Part shown: positions 53,102 to 62,737 of the stretch, one piece after another | How positions within the stretch are numbered: position 1 is the first letter of the stretch | Layout: each line of letters opens with the position of its first letter | DNA from: Halomonas stenophila | GTDB taxonomy: Bacteria; Pseudomonadota; Gammaproteobacteria; Pseudomonadales; Halomonadaceae | Length of the DNA stretch: 64,000 bases | NCBI RefSeq assembly: GCF_014192275.1 | Contig: NZ_JACHXR010000001.1 | Location: forward strand, 744,001-808,000 | Reading direction: 5' to 3' | Made by a program: the position numbers and the translations under genes | Notes under the pieces: model-generated | The model's input: only the letters and a program-made list of their open reading frames with translations | Told to the model about the DNA's origin: nothing | Databases searched by the model: none

Positions 53102-56100
53102 TCAGCTGGGGTCGTAGGAGAGCACCGGCGCCAGCCAGCGCTCCAGTTCGACGACCGACATGCCCTTGCGGCTGGCCAGCACCTCGACCTGGTCGCGGGT
53201 GATCTTGCCGGTGGAGAAGTACTTCGACTGGGGGTGGGCGAAGTACCAGCCGGAGACCGCCGCGGAGGGCCACATGGCGAAGCTCTCGGTGAGCTCGAGG
53301 CCGGCGTGGGTCTCGGCCTGGAGCAGGCGGAAGAGGGTGGCCTTCTCGGTATGGTCCGGGCAGGCCGGATAGCCCGGCGCGGGGCGGATGCCCTGGTACT
53401 TCTCGGCGATCAGCGCCTCGTTGTCGAGCGTCTCGTCGGGCACATAGCCCCAGAACTCCTTGCGGACCCGCTCGTGCATGTGCTCGGCGAAGGCCTCGGC
53501 GAGCCGGTCGGCCAGCGCCTGGACCATGATGGCGTTGTAGTCATCGCCGGCGGCCTTGTAGCGGTTGGCGAGTGCCTCGACGCCGTGCCCCGCGGTCACC
53601 GCGAAGCCGCCGATCCAGTCGGGCTTGCCACTGGCCTTGGGCGCGACGAAGTCGGCCAGGCTGTAGCAGACTCCCTCGCGGTTCCTGGTGGTCTGCTGGC
53701 GGATATGGTGCAGCCGCTCGACCACCTCGGCACGGGACTCGTCGGCATAGACCTCGATGACGTCGTCATCGACACTGTTGGCGGGCCACAGGCCGATCAC
53801 GCCGCGGGCCTGGATGAGGTGCTCGTCGATCATCCGCGCCAGCATGTCCTGGGCGTCGGCGAACAGGCTGCGTGCCGCCTCGCCGACCTTGTCGTCCTCG
53901 AGGATCCTCGGGTACTTGCCGGCCAGCTGCCAGCTCATGAAGAAGGGCGTCCAGTCGATGCGCTCGACCACCTTGGTCAGGTCGTAGTCATCGAAGACCT
54001 GGAGGCCCTCGAGGGCCGGCCGCGGTGGCGTGTAGTCCGCCCAGTCGATGGCCGGCTTGTGACGACGCGCCTCGGCATAGCTGATCTCCGCGGCCTTGGG
54101 GCGACGCCTGGCGTTGCGCTCGCGGACCGTCTCGTACTCGGCACGGATCTCGGCCACATAGGCCTCCTTGAGCCCCGGCGAGAGCAGCTTGCCGGCCACC
54201 CCGACGGCCCGTGAGGCATCGGTGACATAGATCACCGGGTGCTCGTAGCCCGGCTCGATCTTGACCGCGGTGTGGGCCTTGGAGGTGGTGGCCCCGCCGA
54301 TCAGCAGCGGCAGCGTGAAGCCCTGGCGCTGCATCTCCTTGGCGACATGGACCATCTCGTCCAGCGACGGGGTGATCAGCCCCGACAGGCCGATGATGTC
54401 GGCGTTCTCGTCGCGGGCGGTCTGCAGGATCTTCTCCGCCGGCACCATCACGCCGAGGTCGATCACCTCGTAGTTGTTGCACTGCAGGACCACGCCGACG
54501 ATGTTCTTGCCGATATCGTGGACGTCGCCCTTGACCGTGGCCATGACGATCTTGCCCTTGGCCTGGGTGTCCTCGCTCTTCTCCGCCTCGATGTAGGGGA
54601 TCAGGTAGGCCACTGCCTGCTTCATGACGCGTGCCGACTTGACCACCTGGGGCAGGAACATCTTGCCGGCGCCGAACAGGTCGCCGACCACGTTCATGCC
54701 ATCCATCAGCGGCCCCTCGATCACCTCGATGGGGCGCGTGGCCCGCTGGCGGGCCAGCTCGGTATCGTCCTCGATATAGGCGGTGATGCCCTTGACCAGG
54801 GCGTGCTCGATGCGCTTCTCGACCTCCCAGCTGCGCCACTCGAGGTCTTCCTTCCTGGCGCCACCGCTGCCGTCGCCCTTGTACTTGTCGGCGAGGTCGA
54901 GGAGCCGCTCGGTGGAGTCGCTGCGGCGATTGAGCACCACGTCCTCGACCGCCTCGCGGAGTTCCTCGGGCAGGTCGTCGTAGACCGCCAGCTGGCCGGC
55001 GTTGACGATGCCCATGGTCAGGCCGGCGCGGATGGCATGGTAGAGGAACACCGAGTGGATGGCCTCGCGCACCGGGTTGTTGCCGCGGAACGAGAAGGAG
55101 ACGTTGGACACCCCGCCGGAGACCATGGCGTGGGGCAGGTGCTCGCGGATCCAGCGGGTGGCCTCGATGAAGTCCACCGCGTAATTGTCGTGTTCCTCGA
55201 TGCCGGTGGCGATGGCGAAGATGTTGGGATCGAAGATGATGTCTTCCGGGGGGAAGCCGATCTCGTCGACCATCAGGCGGTAGGCGCGCTGGCAGATCTC
55301 GGTCTTGCGCGCGAAGGTGTCGGCCTGGCCCTGCTCGTCGAAGGCCATCACCACCACCGCGGCGCCGTAGCGTCGGCACTTGGTGGCCTGCTCGCGGAAG
55401 GCCGCTTCGCCTTCCTTCAGCGAGATGGAATTGACCACCGCCTTGCCCTGGATGCACTTGAGGCCGGCCTCGATGATCTCCCACTTGGAGGAGTCGACCA
55501 TGATCGGCACCCGGGCGATGTCGGGCTCGCCGGCGATCAGGTTGAGGAAGCGCACCATGGCCTCCTCGGACTCGAGCATGCCCTCGTCCATGTTGATGTC
55601 GATGACCTGGGCGCCGTTCTCCACCTGCTCGAGGGCCACCTCGAGGGCGGTGGTGTAGTCCTCTTCCTTGATCAGCCGCTTGAAGCGGGCGGAACCGGTG
55701 ACGTTGGTCCGCTCGCCGACGTTGACGAACAGCGAGTCGTGCTCGATGTTGAACGGCTCGAGGCCCGACAGGCGGCAGGCCAGGGGCCGCTCCGGCAGCG
55801 GCCGCGGCGGCAGCTCGCGGATCGCCCGGTGGATGGCGGCGATATGCTCCGGCGTGCTCCCGCAACACCCGCCGATGATATTGACCAGGCCGCTGGCGGC
55901 GAACTCGGCGACGATGGTCGCCATCTCCTCGGGGGTCTGGTCGTACTCGCCGAACTCATTGGGCAGGCCGGCGTTGGGGTGGGCCGAGACGAAGGTGTCC
56001 GCCTTCTTGGCCAGCTCCTCGACGTAGGGCCGCAGCTCCTCGGCGCCCAGGGCACAGTTCAGGCCCACCGACAGCGGCCGGGCATGGCGCACCGAGTTCC

Positions 56101-56803
56101 AGAAGGCCTCGGTGGTCTGGCCCGACAGGGTGCGCCCCGAGGCGTCGGTGATGGTCCCGGAGATCATCACCGGCAGCCGCTCGCCGCGGGCCTCGAAGAG
56201 CTCCTCGAGGGCGTAGATCGCGGCCTTGGCGTTCAGGGTGTCGAAGATCGTCTCGATCAGGATCAGGTCGCTGCCGCCCTCGATCAGCGCCTCGGCGGCC
56301 TCGCGGTAGTTGTCGCGCAGCGCATCGAAGGTGACGTTGCGCTTGGCGGGGTCGTTGACGTCCGGGGACAGCGAGGCCGTGCGCGAGGTCGGCCCCAGCA
56401 CCCCGGCGACGTAGCGGGGCACGCCGGTCTCCTCGGCCACGGCGTCGCAGGCCGCGCGCGCCAGCCGGGCCGATTCGCGGTTGAGCTCGGGGACCAGCGC
56501 CTCCATGCCGTAGTCGGCCTGGGACAGTCGCGTGCTGTTGAAGGTGTTGGTCTCGACGATGTCGGCCCCGGCCAGCAGATAGTCCCGATGGATCCGCGTG
56601 ACCAGGTCCGGGCAGGTCAGCGCCAGCAGGTCGTTGTTGCCCTTGAGGTCGCTGGGCCAGTCCGCAAAGCGCTCGCCGCGAAACTCCTCCTCGGACAGTG
56701 CCGCGTTCTGCAGCATGGTGCCCATGCCTCCGTCCAGCATCAGGATATGCTGGCCGAGGCGTTCGGTAAGCGTGGCGGTCAGGGGAGTCGGGACGGCAGC
56801 CAT
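53102..56803 (-). CDS. metH: Cobalamin-dependent methionine synthase MetH
   Basis: A 1233-residue four-module enzyme (E. coli 1227). The homocysteine domain (1-330) has zinc cysteines in LNCALG and [10 protein letters not shown]; the pterin/methyl-THF domain (about 350-610) has [14 protein letters not shown]; the B12 domain (about 640-890) has the cobalt-ligand motif [11 protein letters not shown]; the C-terminal SAM-reactivation domain (about 900-1233) is complete. ATG 56803 is used; the longer frame needs a TTG at 56815. No B12 riboswitch is visible upstream. Confidence 0.97.
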   Translation of the reverse strand: MAAVPTPLTATLTERLGQHILMLDGGMGTMLQNAALSEEEFRGERFADWPSDLKGNNDLLALTCPDLVTRIHRDYLLAGADIVETNTFNSTRLSQADYGMEALVPELNRESARLARAACDAVAEETGVPRYVAGVLGPTSRTASLSPDVNDPAKRNVTFDALRDNYREAAEALIEGGSDLILIETIFDTLNAKAAIYALEELFEARGERLPVMISGTITDASGRTLSGQTTEAFWNSVRHARPLSVGLNCALGAEELRPYVEELAKKADTFVSAHPNAGLPNEFGEYDQTPEEMATIVAEFAASGLVNIIGGCCGSTPEHIAAIHRAIRELPPRPLPERPLACRLSGLEPFNIEHDSLFVNVGERTNVTGSARFKRLIKEEDYTTALEVALEQVENGAQVIDINMDEGMLESEEAMVRFLNLIAGEPDIARVPIMVDSSKWEIIEAGLKCIQGKAVVNSISLKEGEAAFREQATKCRRYGAAVVVMAFDEQGQADTFARKTEICQRAYRLMVDEIGFPPEDIIFDPNIFAIATGIEEHDNYAVDFIEATRWIREHLPHAMVSGGVSNVSFSFRGNNPVREAIHSVFLYHAIRAGLTMGIVNAGQLAVYDDLPEELREAVEDVVLNRRSDSTERLLDLADKYKGDGSGGARKEDLEWRSWEVEKRIEHALVKGITAYIEDDTELARQRATRPIEVIEGPLMDGMNVVGDLFGAGKMFLPQVVKSARVMKQAVAYLIPYIEAEKSEDTQAKGKIVMATVKGDVHDIGKNIVGVVLQCNNYEVIDLGVMVPAEKILQTARDENADIIGLSGLITPSLDEMVHVAKEMQRQGFTLPLLIGGATTSKAHTAVKIEPGYEHPVIYVTDASRAVGVAGKLLSPGLKEAYVAEIRAEYETVRERNARRRPKAAEISYAEARRHKPAIDWADYTPPRPALEGLQVFDDYDLTKVVERIDWTPFFMSWQLAGKYPRILEDDKVGEAARSLFADAQDMLARMIDEHLIQARGVIGLWPANSVDDDVIEVYADESRAEVVERLHHIRQQTTRNREGVCYSLADFVAPKASGKPDWIGGFAVTAGHGVEALANRYKAAGDDYNAIMVQALADRLAEAFAEHMHERVRKEFWGYVPDETLDNEALIAEKYQGIRPAPGYPACPDHTEKATLFRLLQAETHAGLELTESFAMWPSAAVSGWYFAHPQSKYFSTGKITRDQVEVLASRKGMSVVELERWLAPVLSYDPS

Positions 56804-57142
56804 GGGTCGGGTCAATCTCCAGCGTGAAGGCGTCGGGGCGCATCGACGGCGCGGCGCCTGAGGCGTCTTGTCATTCGAGGCGGCCGTCGAGAGTCGGCGG
56901 GGCGAGGCCCCGGGACAAAGCCGTCATGATAGCAAAAGCCGGCGTGCGGCGGCAGGGGGCCTAGGGCGCGTTAATCATCGCACGCCATCGGCGGACGATG
57001 GTTAACGCGCCCTAAAACCCAGCAAAACACTCGGGATTGTCTCGCGCAGGCCACTCGCTTACCATGGGCCTATCACCTCATTTGCGGCCTTCGGTCGCGG
57101 CGGTCGGCACCGCAGCGGCCCGGCTCGAACAGCGAGAGCATC
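56804..57142. other. Divergent metH/nfuA spacer
   Basis: 339 bases with no supported gene. The centre holds the large palindrome at 56962-57014. The part next to nfuA is less GC-rich and should carry its promoter. No riboswitch-like B12 box is oriented toward metH. Confidence 0.5.
56962..57014. repeat. 19-base palindrome, MITE-like element
   Basis: TAGGGCGCGTTAATCATCG (56962-56980) pairs with CGATGGTTAACGCGCCCTA (56996-57014) with one mismatch around a 15-base loop. The outer TA on each side would fit a TA target duplication and GGGCGCGTTAA-type ends, but no transposase is present. It could instead be a divergent regulatory hairpin. Confidence 0.6.
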
Positions 57143-57733
57143 ATGAGCGACAGCATCCAGATTACCGACAGTGCCCAGGACTACCTCGCCGAACTGCTGG
57201 CCAAGCAGAGCGTCGAGGGAATCGCCGTGCGCATCTTCATCACCCAGCCCGGCACGCCCTATGCCGAGACCTGCCTGGCCTACTGCCGGCCCGGCGAGGA
57301 GGAGCCCAGCGACGAGCGCCTCGAGCTCGACAAGATCGCGGTCTACCTGGACAAGCACAGCCTGCCCTTCCTCGAGGAGGCGGTGGTCGACTTCAATGCC
57401 GACCGCATGGGCGGCCAGCTGACCATCAAGGCCCCCAACGCCAAGATGCCCAAGGTCAATGCCGACAGCCCGCTGGCCGACCGGGTCAACTACGTGCTCT
57501 ACAGCGAGATCAATCCGGGGCTCGCGGCCCACGGTGGCGAGATCAAGCTGGTCGAGCTCACCGAGGAGCAGGTGGCCGTGCTGGCCTTCGGCGGCGGCTG
57601 CCAGGGCTGCGCCGCCGTGGACCTGACCCTCAAGGAGGGCGTCGAGAAGACCCTGATGGAGCGCATCCCGGAGCTGGCCGGCATCCGCGACGTCACCGAC
57701 CATACCGACACCACCAACGCCTACTACCGCTAG
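57143..57733 (+). CDS. nfuA: Iron-sulfur biogenesis protein NfuA
   Basis: A 196-residue carrier (E. coli 191). The N-terminal HesB/IscA-like domain ([47 protein letters not shown]) lacks the canonical cluster cysteines, as in other NfuA proteins; the C-terminal NifU domain has the CxxC in [19 protein letters not shown]. It delivers [4Fe-4S] clusters to clients under iron or oxidative stress. It is a single gene followed by a palindromic element. Confidence 0.95.
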   Translation: MSDSIQITDSAQDYLAELLAKQSVEGIAVRIFITQPGTPYAETCLAYCRPGEEEPSDERLELDKIAVYLDKHSLPFLEEAVVDFNADRMGGQLTIKAPNAKMPKVNADSPLADRVNYVLYSEINPGLAAHGGEIKLVELTEEQVAVLAFGGGCQGCAAVDLTLKEGVEKTLMERIPELAGIRDVTDHTDTTNAYYR

Positions 57734-57739
57734 GAAACC

Positions 57740-57812
57740 CTGATTTGCTGCTGCGCTCGATAGGCCGGCCGCCGGCGGCAACCGGCCTATCTTCGCTCGC
57801 GACGCAAATCAG
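57740..57812. repeat. Nested palindromic element after nfuA
   Basis: A 73-base structure: outer CTGATTTGC (57740-57748) with GCAAATCAG (57804-57812), inner GATAGGCCGG (57759-57768) with CCGGCCTATC (57782-57791), both perfect. It lies between the convergent nfuA and KfrA-like genes and may be a bidirectional terminator or a REP-type repeat. Confidence 0.65.
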
Positions 57813-57823
57813 CGCTTCCTTGC

Positions 57824-58882
57824 TTAGCTCTCGGCACTATCTGCCTTCTCGGGCCCCGCGCTAGCGGGGCCCGCGCCGTTTTCGGTCGTGTCGCTCAGCT
57901 GCGCCTGGGTCTCGCGGATCGTCTCCAGCGACGACCAGAGGCGATCCTCGAGCTGTTTCTCCAGCTTCTCCACGCGGAACTGACGCGAGGCCAGGGCCGC
58001 CTGGGCATCCTCCAGTCGGGCCGCGAGGCGGGCCCGCTCCTGATCCAGGCTCGTCCGGGCGGTCTCGGCGTCTCGGCGCGTCTGCTCCTCACCACGCCGC
58101 CGTTTCTCTTCCTTCTGTAGCGCCTCGCGCAGCGTCTGTTGCTCCGCCTGCGCCGCCTCGAGGCGTTTCTCCAGGCGCTCGGCGCGCGACGCCTGGGCCT
58201 TCTCGGCGGCCTGCCGTTCCTGCCGAGCCTCGTCGACCAGGCCCATCAGGCGCGCCTCGGCGGCTTCGTGACGCTGCTCTTCCTGAGCCAGCCGCGCCTG
58301 ATGCGCCGCGTCCTTCTCTTCCTGCGCCTGGCGATGGGCCTGTGCCTGGCGCTCGAGCTCGCCCTGCAGTTCGTCCAGCCGCGTCTCGAGGCGGCCGCGG
58401 GTCTCGCGCCGGCGAGCCTCGGCGACCTGGAGGGCATCGTGGTCGGCCTGCAGGCGAGCGAGCTCGGCGGTCTGCTCGGTAAGCCGCTCCTCGGTGCGCG
58501 TCAGGTGCGCGGACAGGGCGGTCTCCCGCTGCTCGGCATCCTCGGCGCGGCGCTCGGCGGCGGCGACGCTCTCCCGCGCCTCGGCCACCTTGTCGTCGGC
58601 CTCGCGGCGATAGTGGGCCAGTGCCTCGTTGGCGCTCTCCTGGGCCTGTTGCCAGAGCGTCTCGGCAAGCTCCTGCAGGGCGGCCGGCATGCCCCGCGGC
58701 GGGGGCACGTCCCGGTTCTCCTCGCGACGCTTGCGCCACTCCCGGAGGTGTTCGCTGATGGTGGTGAAGCTGCCGGTGCCCAGCGCCTCGCGGATCTTCT
58801 GCACGCTGGGCGCCTCGCCCCTGGCCATCAGGGTGTCGATCGCCCGCTGCACATCCTCGTACTGCACCCCGCTGCGTGCCAT
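57824..58882 (-). CDS. KfrA-like DNA-binding coiled-coil protein
   Basis: A 352-residue protein. A KfrA_N DNA-binding domain occupies residues 5-75 (VQRAIDTLMARGEAPSVQKIREALGTGSFTTISEHLREWRKRREE), followed by an almost continuous alanine/glutamate/arginine-rich coiled coil from about 85 to 330. Plasmid KfrA proteins bind their own promoter and form filaments. Here the gene is chromosomal and divergent from a tyrosine recombinase, across a spacer with AT-rich palindromes that are plausible operators. Its function is unknown. Confidence 0.85.
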   Translation of the reverse strand: MARSGVQYEDVQRAIDTLMARGEAPSVQKIREALGTGSFTTISEHLREWRKRREENRDVPPPRGMPAALQELAETLWQQAQESANEALAHYRREADDKVAEARESVAAAERRAEDAEQRETALSAHLTRTEERLTEQTAELARLQADHDALQVAEARRRETRGRLETRLDELQGELERQAQAHRQAQEEKDAAHQARLAQEEQRHEAAEARLMGLVDEARQERQAAEKAQASRAERLEKRLEAAQAEQQTLREALQKEEKRRRGEEQTRRDAETARTSLDQERARLAARLEDAQAALASRQFRVEKLEKQLEDRLWSSLETIRETQAQLSDTTENGAGPASAGPEKADSAES

Positions 58883-58975
58883 GCCGTTCTCCTTGCCTGC
58901 TGACTCGCCTCCCCGGAGGCGTCGCCGATGGGCGCAGCATACCCCGCTCCGGCAGGGAAATAAAGATAATTACAT

Positions 58976-58992
58976 ATTACGTTGTACGTAAT
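58976..58992. promoter_or_regulatory. Palindrome ATTACGT-TGT-ACGTAAT, candidate operator
   Basis: A perfect 7-base inverted repeat with a 3-base spacer in the AT-rich spacer between the KfrA-like and recombinase genes. It is a plausible binding site for the KfrA-like protein, by analogy with plasmid KfrA autoregulation. Confidence 0.5.
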
Positions 58993-59013
58993 TTACATTA
59001 TCCTATTGATAGA

Positions 59014-59045
59014 AAAATCAAGATTACGCGGCTTATCTTGATTTT
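59014..59045. promoter_or_regulatory. 11-base perfect palindrome upstream of the recombinase
   Basis: AAAATCAAGAT (59014-59024) with ATCTTGATTTT (59035-59045) and a 10-base spacer. It could be an operator or a recombinase binding/core site; it also resembles a terminator hairpin with T-tract. Confidence 0.5.
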
Positions 59046-59130
59046 CGGGGTCGCCACGGGGACACTGTCCCCGGCCGTCAGGCAGCGTGTCGCACACGGA
59101 AGCACGAAAGAGAGAAGGGAGAGGTGAGGG

Positions 59131-60342
59131 ATGTCGGAGACCGTCATGGGGCAGGAAGTGGTGCAGGGACTGTACGAGGCGGCGCCCGACCTGCCTGCCG
59201 AGTCGTCCCCCCGGGGCGCCAGCCATATCGCCGCCCGCGACGACATCGAGGCGGTGGCCCTGTGGCTCGCCGAGTACCGGGCCAGCCCCAATACCCGGCG
59301 CGCCTACCGTCGCGAGGCCGAGCGCCTGCTGCTGTGGCTGGCGACCCGGGAGCTGGGGCTCGCCGAGGTGCGCCGCGACCACCTCGACGCCTTCGAGGCC
59401 TTCCTCGGCGACCCCCGGCCCCGGGAGCGCTGGGTGGGGGCGACGCGGCCGCGCCGCGACCCTCGTTGGCGCCCCTTCCGCGGCCCGCTGTCACCGGCCA
59501 GCCGGCGCCAGAGCCTGGTCATCCTGCAGGGGCTGTTCGCCTGGCTGGCCGAGGCGGGCTGGATCGCCCACAACCCCTTCCGGCTGATGCGCGACAAGCG
59601 GCGTCGCCTGGATAACCGCCAGTCGCGGATCGAGCGCTACCTGGAACGCCCGCTGTGGGACTGGCTCTGGCAGTGGCTCGCGCGCGAGCCACCGGAAGGC
59701 GCCTCGCCACGCACGCGCTTCGAGATCGCGCGCCGCCGCCTGGTGTTCGGCTTCGCCTACCTGCTGGCCCCTCGGATCTCGGAGATGGCGGCGGCCCGCA
59801 TGAGTGACTTCCAGCGGCGCGAGGGGCGTTGGTGGTGGGACGTGGTGGGGAAGGGCGGCAAGGCGGCGCGCATCCCGGTGCCCCCGGACATGATGCGCCT
59901 GCTCGGCGACTGGCGAGGCCACCTCGGCCTCGCCCCCGAGCCCGGCCCGGACGAGGCCGCGCCGCTGCTGCGGGGGCTGGACGGTCGCCGCGGCCTGGGC
60001 GAGAACCGGCTGTACCGGCTGATGCGCGGCGTCTTCGACGAGGCCGCCGTGGCCCTGGCGGTCGAACTCGGTGACGCGGCGGGGCGGGAGGTGGCCCAGC
60101 TGCGACGGGCCACGCCCCACTGGCTTCGCCACACGGCCCTGACCCACCAGGCCCAGGCCGGGATCGAGCTGCGCTACCTCGCCGAGACGGCGCGCCATTC
60201 CCGGCTCGATACCACGGCCCGCTACCTGCATGCCGAGGACGCGGAGTGGCATCGCCAGCAGGCCCGGCACGGGCTGTCGGGCGGCGGGTCAGTCGAGCAG
60301 GCCGGCAAGGGGGCGGACGAGGGCGGCTCCCGGACGTTATAA
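59131..60342 (+). CDS. Tyrosine-type site-specific recombinase
   Basis: A 403-residue integrase-type protein. The N-terminal SAM-like core-binding domain (about 38-150, LAEYRASPNTRRAYRREAERLLLWL) is followed by the catalytic domain with Arg in APRISEMAAARM, Lys in VVGKGGKAARIPVP, HxxR in HWLRHTALTHQ, His in ARHSRLDTTARYLH, and Tyr in the same segment. All catalytic residues are present. There is no adjacent element boundary, prophage or attachment duplication. GAGGTGAGGG precedes the ATG. It is divergent from the KfrA-like gene. Confidence 0.92.
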   Translation: MSETVMGQEVVQGLYEAAPDLPAESSPRGASHIAARDDIEAVALWLAEYRASPNTRRAYRREAERLLLWLATRELGLAEVRRDHLDAFEAFLGDPRPRERWVGATRPRRDPRWRPFRGPLSPASRRQSLVILQGLFAWLAEAGWIAHNPFRLMRDKRRRLDNRQSRIERYLERPLWDWLWQWLAREPPEGASPRTRFEIARRRLVFGFAYLLAPRISEMAAARMSDFQRREGRWWWDVVGKGGKAARIPVPPDMMRLLGDWRGHLGLAPEPGPDEAAPLLRGLDGRRGLGENRLYRLMRGVFDEAAVALAVELGDAAGREVAQLRRATPHWLRHTALTHQAQAGIELRYLAETARHSRLDTTARYLHAEDAEWHRQQARHGLSGGGSVEQAGKGADEGGSRTL

Positions 60343-60369
60343 TCGCGACCACCACATCGAGGAGTTCCC

Positions 60370-60801
60370 ATGAACACAGAGACCACCGCCGAACAGGCCC
60401 AGCAGGAGCTGCTGGACGAGTTCGAGATGTTCGACAACTGGATGGATCGCTACCAGTACATCATCGACATGGGCAAGCAGCTGCCGGCCTTTCCCGACGA
60501 GTGGAAGGTCGCGGAGTTGAAGATCCAGGGCTGCCAGTCCAATGTCTGGATGCACCACGCGCGGGAGGGCGAGCGGCTGCACTTCCAGGCGATCTCCGAT
60601 GCGGCCATCGTCTCGGGGCTGATCGCCGTGCTGATGCGCATCTACAACGATCGGCGCCCCGAGGACATCCGCGCCACCAGCCCGCACTTCCTCAAGGACC
60701 TGGGCCTCGACAAGCACCTGTCGCCGACCCGCAGCAACGGCCTGAACGCCATGCTGGAGCGGATCTACCGCGTGGCCGGGCAGGAAGCGGCCTCGGCCTG
60801 A
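60370..60801 (+). CDS. sufE: Cysteine desulfuration protein SufE
   Basis: A 143-residue SufE-fold protein with the acceptor cysteine in QGCQSNVWMH (about residue 56). It takes persulfide sulfur from SufS and supplies SufBCD. The rest of the suf system is not in this window; nfuA lies 3 kb away. It is preceded by GGAG at the right spacing. Its 3' end overlaps the RHH gene on the other strand by 37 bases. Confidence 0.93.
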   Translation: MNTETTAEQAQQELLDEFEMFDNWMDRYQYIIDMGKQLPAFPDEWKVAELKIQGCQSNVWMHHAREGERLHFQAISDAAIVSGLIAVLMRIYNDRRPEDIRATSPHFLKDLGLDKHLSPTRSNGLNAMLERIYRVAGQEAASA

Positions 60802-61166
60802 CGGGCCGTGGTCGCGCCGTGGCGACGGCGGCGCTCCCGGGCCAGGATGGCCTCGGCGTCCAGGTCGGCGATGGGGGCATCCCGGCGGGTCGGCACCTCC
60901 CCGGCGAGCTGCAGGGCGTAGTAGCGCCCACAGCAGACACGCAGGAAGGACGCGAAGTTGTCGACGTCGCGTCCCGACTCGATCCATTCCCGGGAGAGCC
61001 GGGTGAGCAGCTGGCTCAGCCCCAGGTCGTCGCGGCGGCCGATCTCCTCGAGCACGCCCCAGAAGAACCCCTCGAGGCGCACGCTGGTGCTCACCCCGTC
61101 GAGGCGCATGGAGCGGGTCTGCGACTCCCACAGGGCGGGGTCGGCGCCGGTGAAAAGCTTGCACAT
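60765..61166 (-). CDS. Ribbon-helix-helix domain protein
   Basis: A 133-residue protein. The RHH_4-type domain is MRLDGVSTSVRLEGFFWGVLEEIGRRDDLGLSQLLTRLSREW (about 20-65); a C-terminal helical and basic tail follows. ATG at 61166 has AGGAGATC upstream, preferred to 61202. It is a likely small transcriptional regulator with unknown targets. Confidence 0.82.
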   Translation of the reverse strand: MCKLFTGADPALWESQTRSMRLDGVSTSVRLEGFFWGVLEEIGRRDDLGLSQLLTRLSREWIESGRDVDNFASFLRVCCGRYYALQLAGEVPTRRDAPIADLDAEAILARERRRRHGATTARQAEAASCPATR

Positions 61167-61260
61167 GGTCCCGATCTCCTTGGCGGCATGGTCCAGACGC
61201 ACCGCACGAGGTGCCAGGCGACAGCATGCCGCCTGGCAGGGGGATCGGCAAGCCGGGCCT

Positions 61261-61845
61261 TCAGGCGTGGCCGATGCGGGTGCCGAGCCGCTCGAGGAAC
61301 TGGGCGAGCCAGGCGGGATGGGCCGGCCAGGCCGGCGCGGTGACCAGGTTGCCGTCAGTCACCGCATCGTCCACGGCGATATCGGCATAGTGGCCCCCCG
61401 CGAGCTCCACCTCGGGGCGACAGGCCGGATAGGCGGCGCAGCGCCGTCCCTCGAGCACCCGGGCGGCGGCGAGCAACTGGGCGCCATGGCAGACGGCCGC
61501 CACCGGCTTGTCCGCCGTGAAGAAGTGCCGCACGATCTCGATCACCCGGGCATCGAGACGCAGGTACTCCGGCGCTCGCCCGCCGGGAATCACCAGGCCA
61601 TCATAGGTGGCCGGGTCGACCTCCTCGAAGCTGGCATTCAGGGCGAAGCGGTGGCCCGGTTTCTCGGTGTAGGTCTGGTCGCCCTGGAAGTCGTGGATCG
61701 CCGTGGCCACGGTGTCGCCGGGGCGCTTGTCGGGGCAGACCGCATCGACGCGGTGTCCCACGGCCTGGAGGGCCTGGAAGGGGACCATGGTCTCGTAGTC
61801 CTCGGCGAAATCGCCGCAGAGCATCAGGATTCGCTTGCCGGACAT
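61261..61845 (-). CDS. DJ-1/PfpI family protein
   Basis: A 194-residue protein. The nucleophile elbow is [18 protein letters not shown] with catalytic Cys, and the partner Glu lies in [13 protein letters not shown]. Family members act as proteases, glyoxalases or deglycases; the specific activity is unknown. AGGAGA precedes the ATG. It is a single gene, upstream of the RHH gene on the same strand. Confidence 0.9.
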   Translation of the reverse strand: MSGKRILMLCGDFAEDYETMVPFQALQAVGHRVDAVCPDKRPGDTVATAIHDFQGDQTYTEKPGHRFALNASFEEVDPATYDGLVIPGGRAPEYLRLDARVIEIVRHFFTADKPVAAVCHGAQLLAAARVLEGRRCAAYPACRPEVELAGGHYADIAVDDAVTDGNLVTAPAWPAHPAWLAQFLERLGTRIGHA

Positions 61846-61933
61846 GGCGGTTCTCCTCTTGGCGTTGCGCGGAGAGGTCAGTCTGGCATGGGCGCTCGCG
61901 GGACGGGTGGTAGCCCACTACTACACCCGGGGC

Positions 61934-62263
61934 TCAGTCCGTTCGCCCCGGCCGGGCGCGGCAGCGAAAATGCTCGTCGAGCTCGGGGTCGTCGCGGCAC
62001 AGCGCCTCGCTGGGCCCGCCCGGGACGGGGTCGATTCCCCCGGCGCAGCCCGGGTGACAGCGCAGGATCCGACGCAGGGCCAGCCATCCGCCACGGCCCG
62101 GGCCGTGCACCCGGATCGCCTCCATGGCGTAGTGCGAACAGCTCGGCCAGTAGCGGCAGCGCGGGCCGAGCAGGGGGCTCAGCACGAGCTGATAGCCCCG
62201 GACCAGCCCGATCATCGCCCGGCCGAGCCAGCCCCTCGTGCCCCCGTCGTGCCGCGCCGCCAT
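61934..62263 (-). CDS. yidD: Membrane protein insertion efficiency factor YidD
   Basis: A 109-residue protein with the YidD core [53 protein letters not shown], including the conserved cysteines and CHPG. It helps YidC insert membrane proteins. Unusually it is not next to rnpA and yidC but 4 bases after hisI. The C-terminal tail is longer than in E. coli. Confidence 0.92.
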   Translation of the reverse strand: MAARHDGGTRGWLGRAMIGLVRGYQLVLSPLLGPRCRYWPSCSHYAMEAIRVHGPGRGGWLALRRILRCHPGCAGGIDPVPGGPSEALCRDDPELDEHFRCRARPGRTD

Positions 62264-62267
62264 GGGC

Positions 62268-62717
62268 TCAGCGAGGCGTCCCGGCGCCGTAGAGGGTCGC
62301 GGGATCGACCAGCGGGGCGCTGATCACCCGCGCCTGGTCGCCCTCGAGGGCCACGTAGAAGCAGCTGCGCCGGCCGCTGTGACAGGCCGGCCCCGTCTGG
62401 TCCACCTGCAGCAGCAGGGTATCGCCATCGCAATCCAGCGCCGCGGCCCGCAGGTGCTGCTGCTGGCCGGACGACTCCCCCTTGCGCCACAGCTTGCCGC
62501 GCGAGCGCGACCAGTAGCAGACCCGACCGCTGCGCAGGGTCTCCTCCAGGGCCTCGCGGTTCATCCAGGCCATCATCAATACCTCGCCGCTGTCGTGCTG
62601 CTGGGCGATGGCGGGAATCAGCCCGTCGGCATTGAAGCGAATGGCGGCGAGGATCTCGGCCAGCGGGTGGCGGCTGTCAGGGGCGGCGCCTTCCAGCGCC
62701 TTGAAGGTATCGGACAT
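62268..62717 (-). CDS. hisI: Phosphoribosyl-AMP cyclohydrolase HisI
   Basis: A 149-residue enzyme. Zinc-binding cysteines are intact in [17 protein letters not shown], and the core [39 protein letters not shown] is canonical. It opens the adenine ring in histidine synthesis. It is stand-alone (no HisE fusion) and lies between yidD and zur. The presence of all zinc ligands argues against a zinc-sparing paralogue. Confidence 0.93.
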   Translation of the reverse strand: MSDTFKALEGAAPDSRHPLAEILAAIRFNADGLIPAIAQQHDSGEVLMMAWMNREALEETLRSGRVCYWSRSRGKLWRKGESSGQQQHLRAAALDCDGDTLLLQVDQTGPACHSGRRSCFYVALEGDQARVISAPLVDPATLYGAGTPR

Positions 62718-62737
62718 GCGGTCTCCGGCAATGACGG

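Noticed and set aside
53988-56827. Long frames on both strands within metH
   Set aside because: MetH domains are complete in the accepted frame; the others have Arg/Gly/Ala-rich shadow composition.
57046-57056. GCCACTCG resembling part of a cobalamin riboswitch B12 box near metH
   Set aside because: Wrong strand for metH (it lies on the nfuA side), it matches only partly, and no surrounding riboswitch helices are seen.
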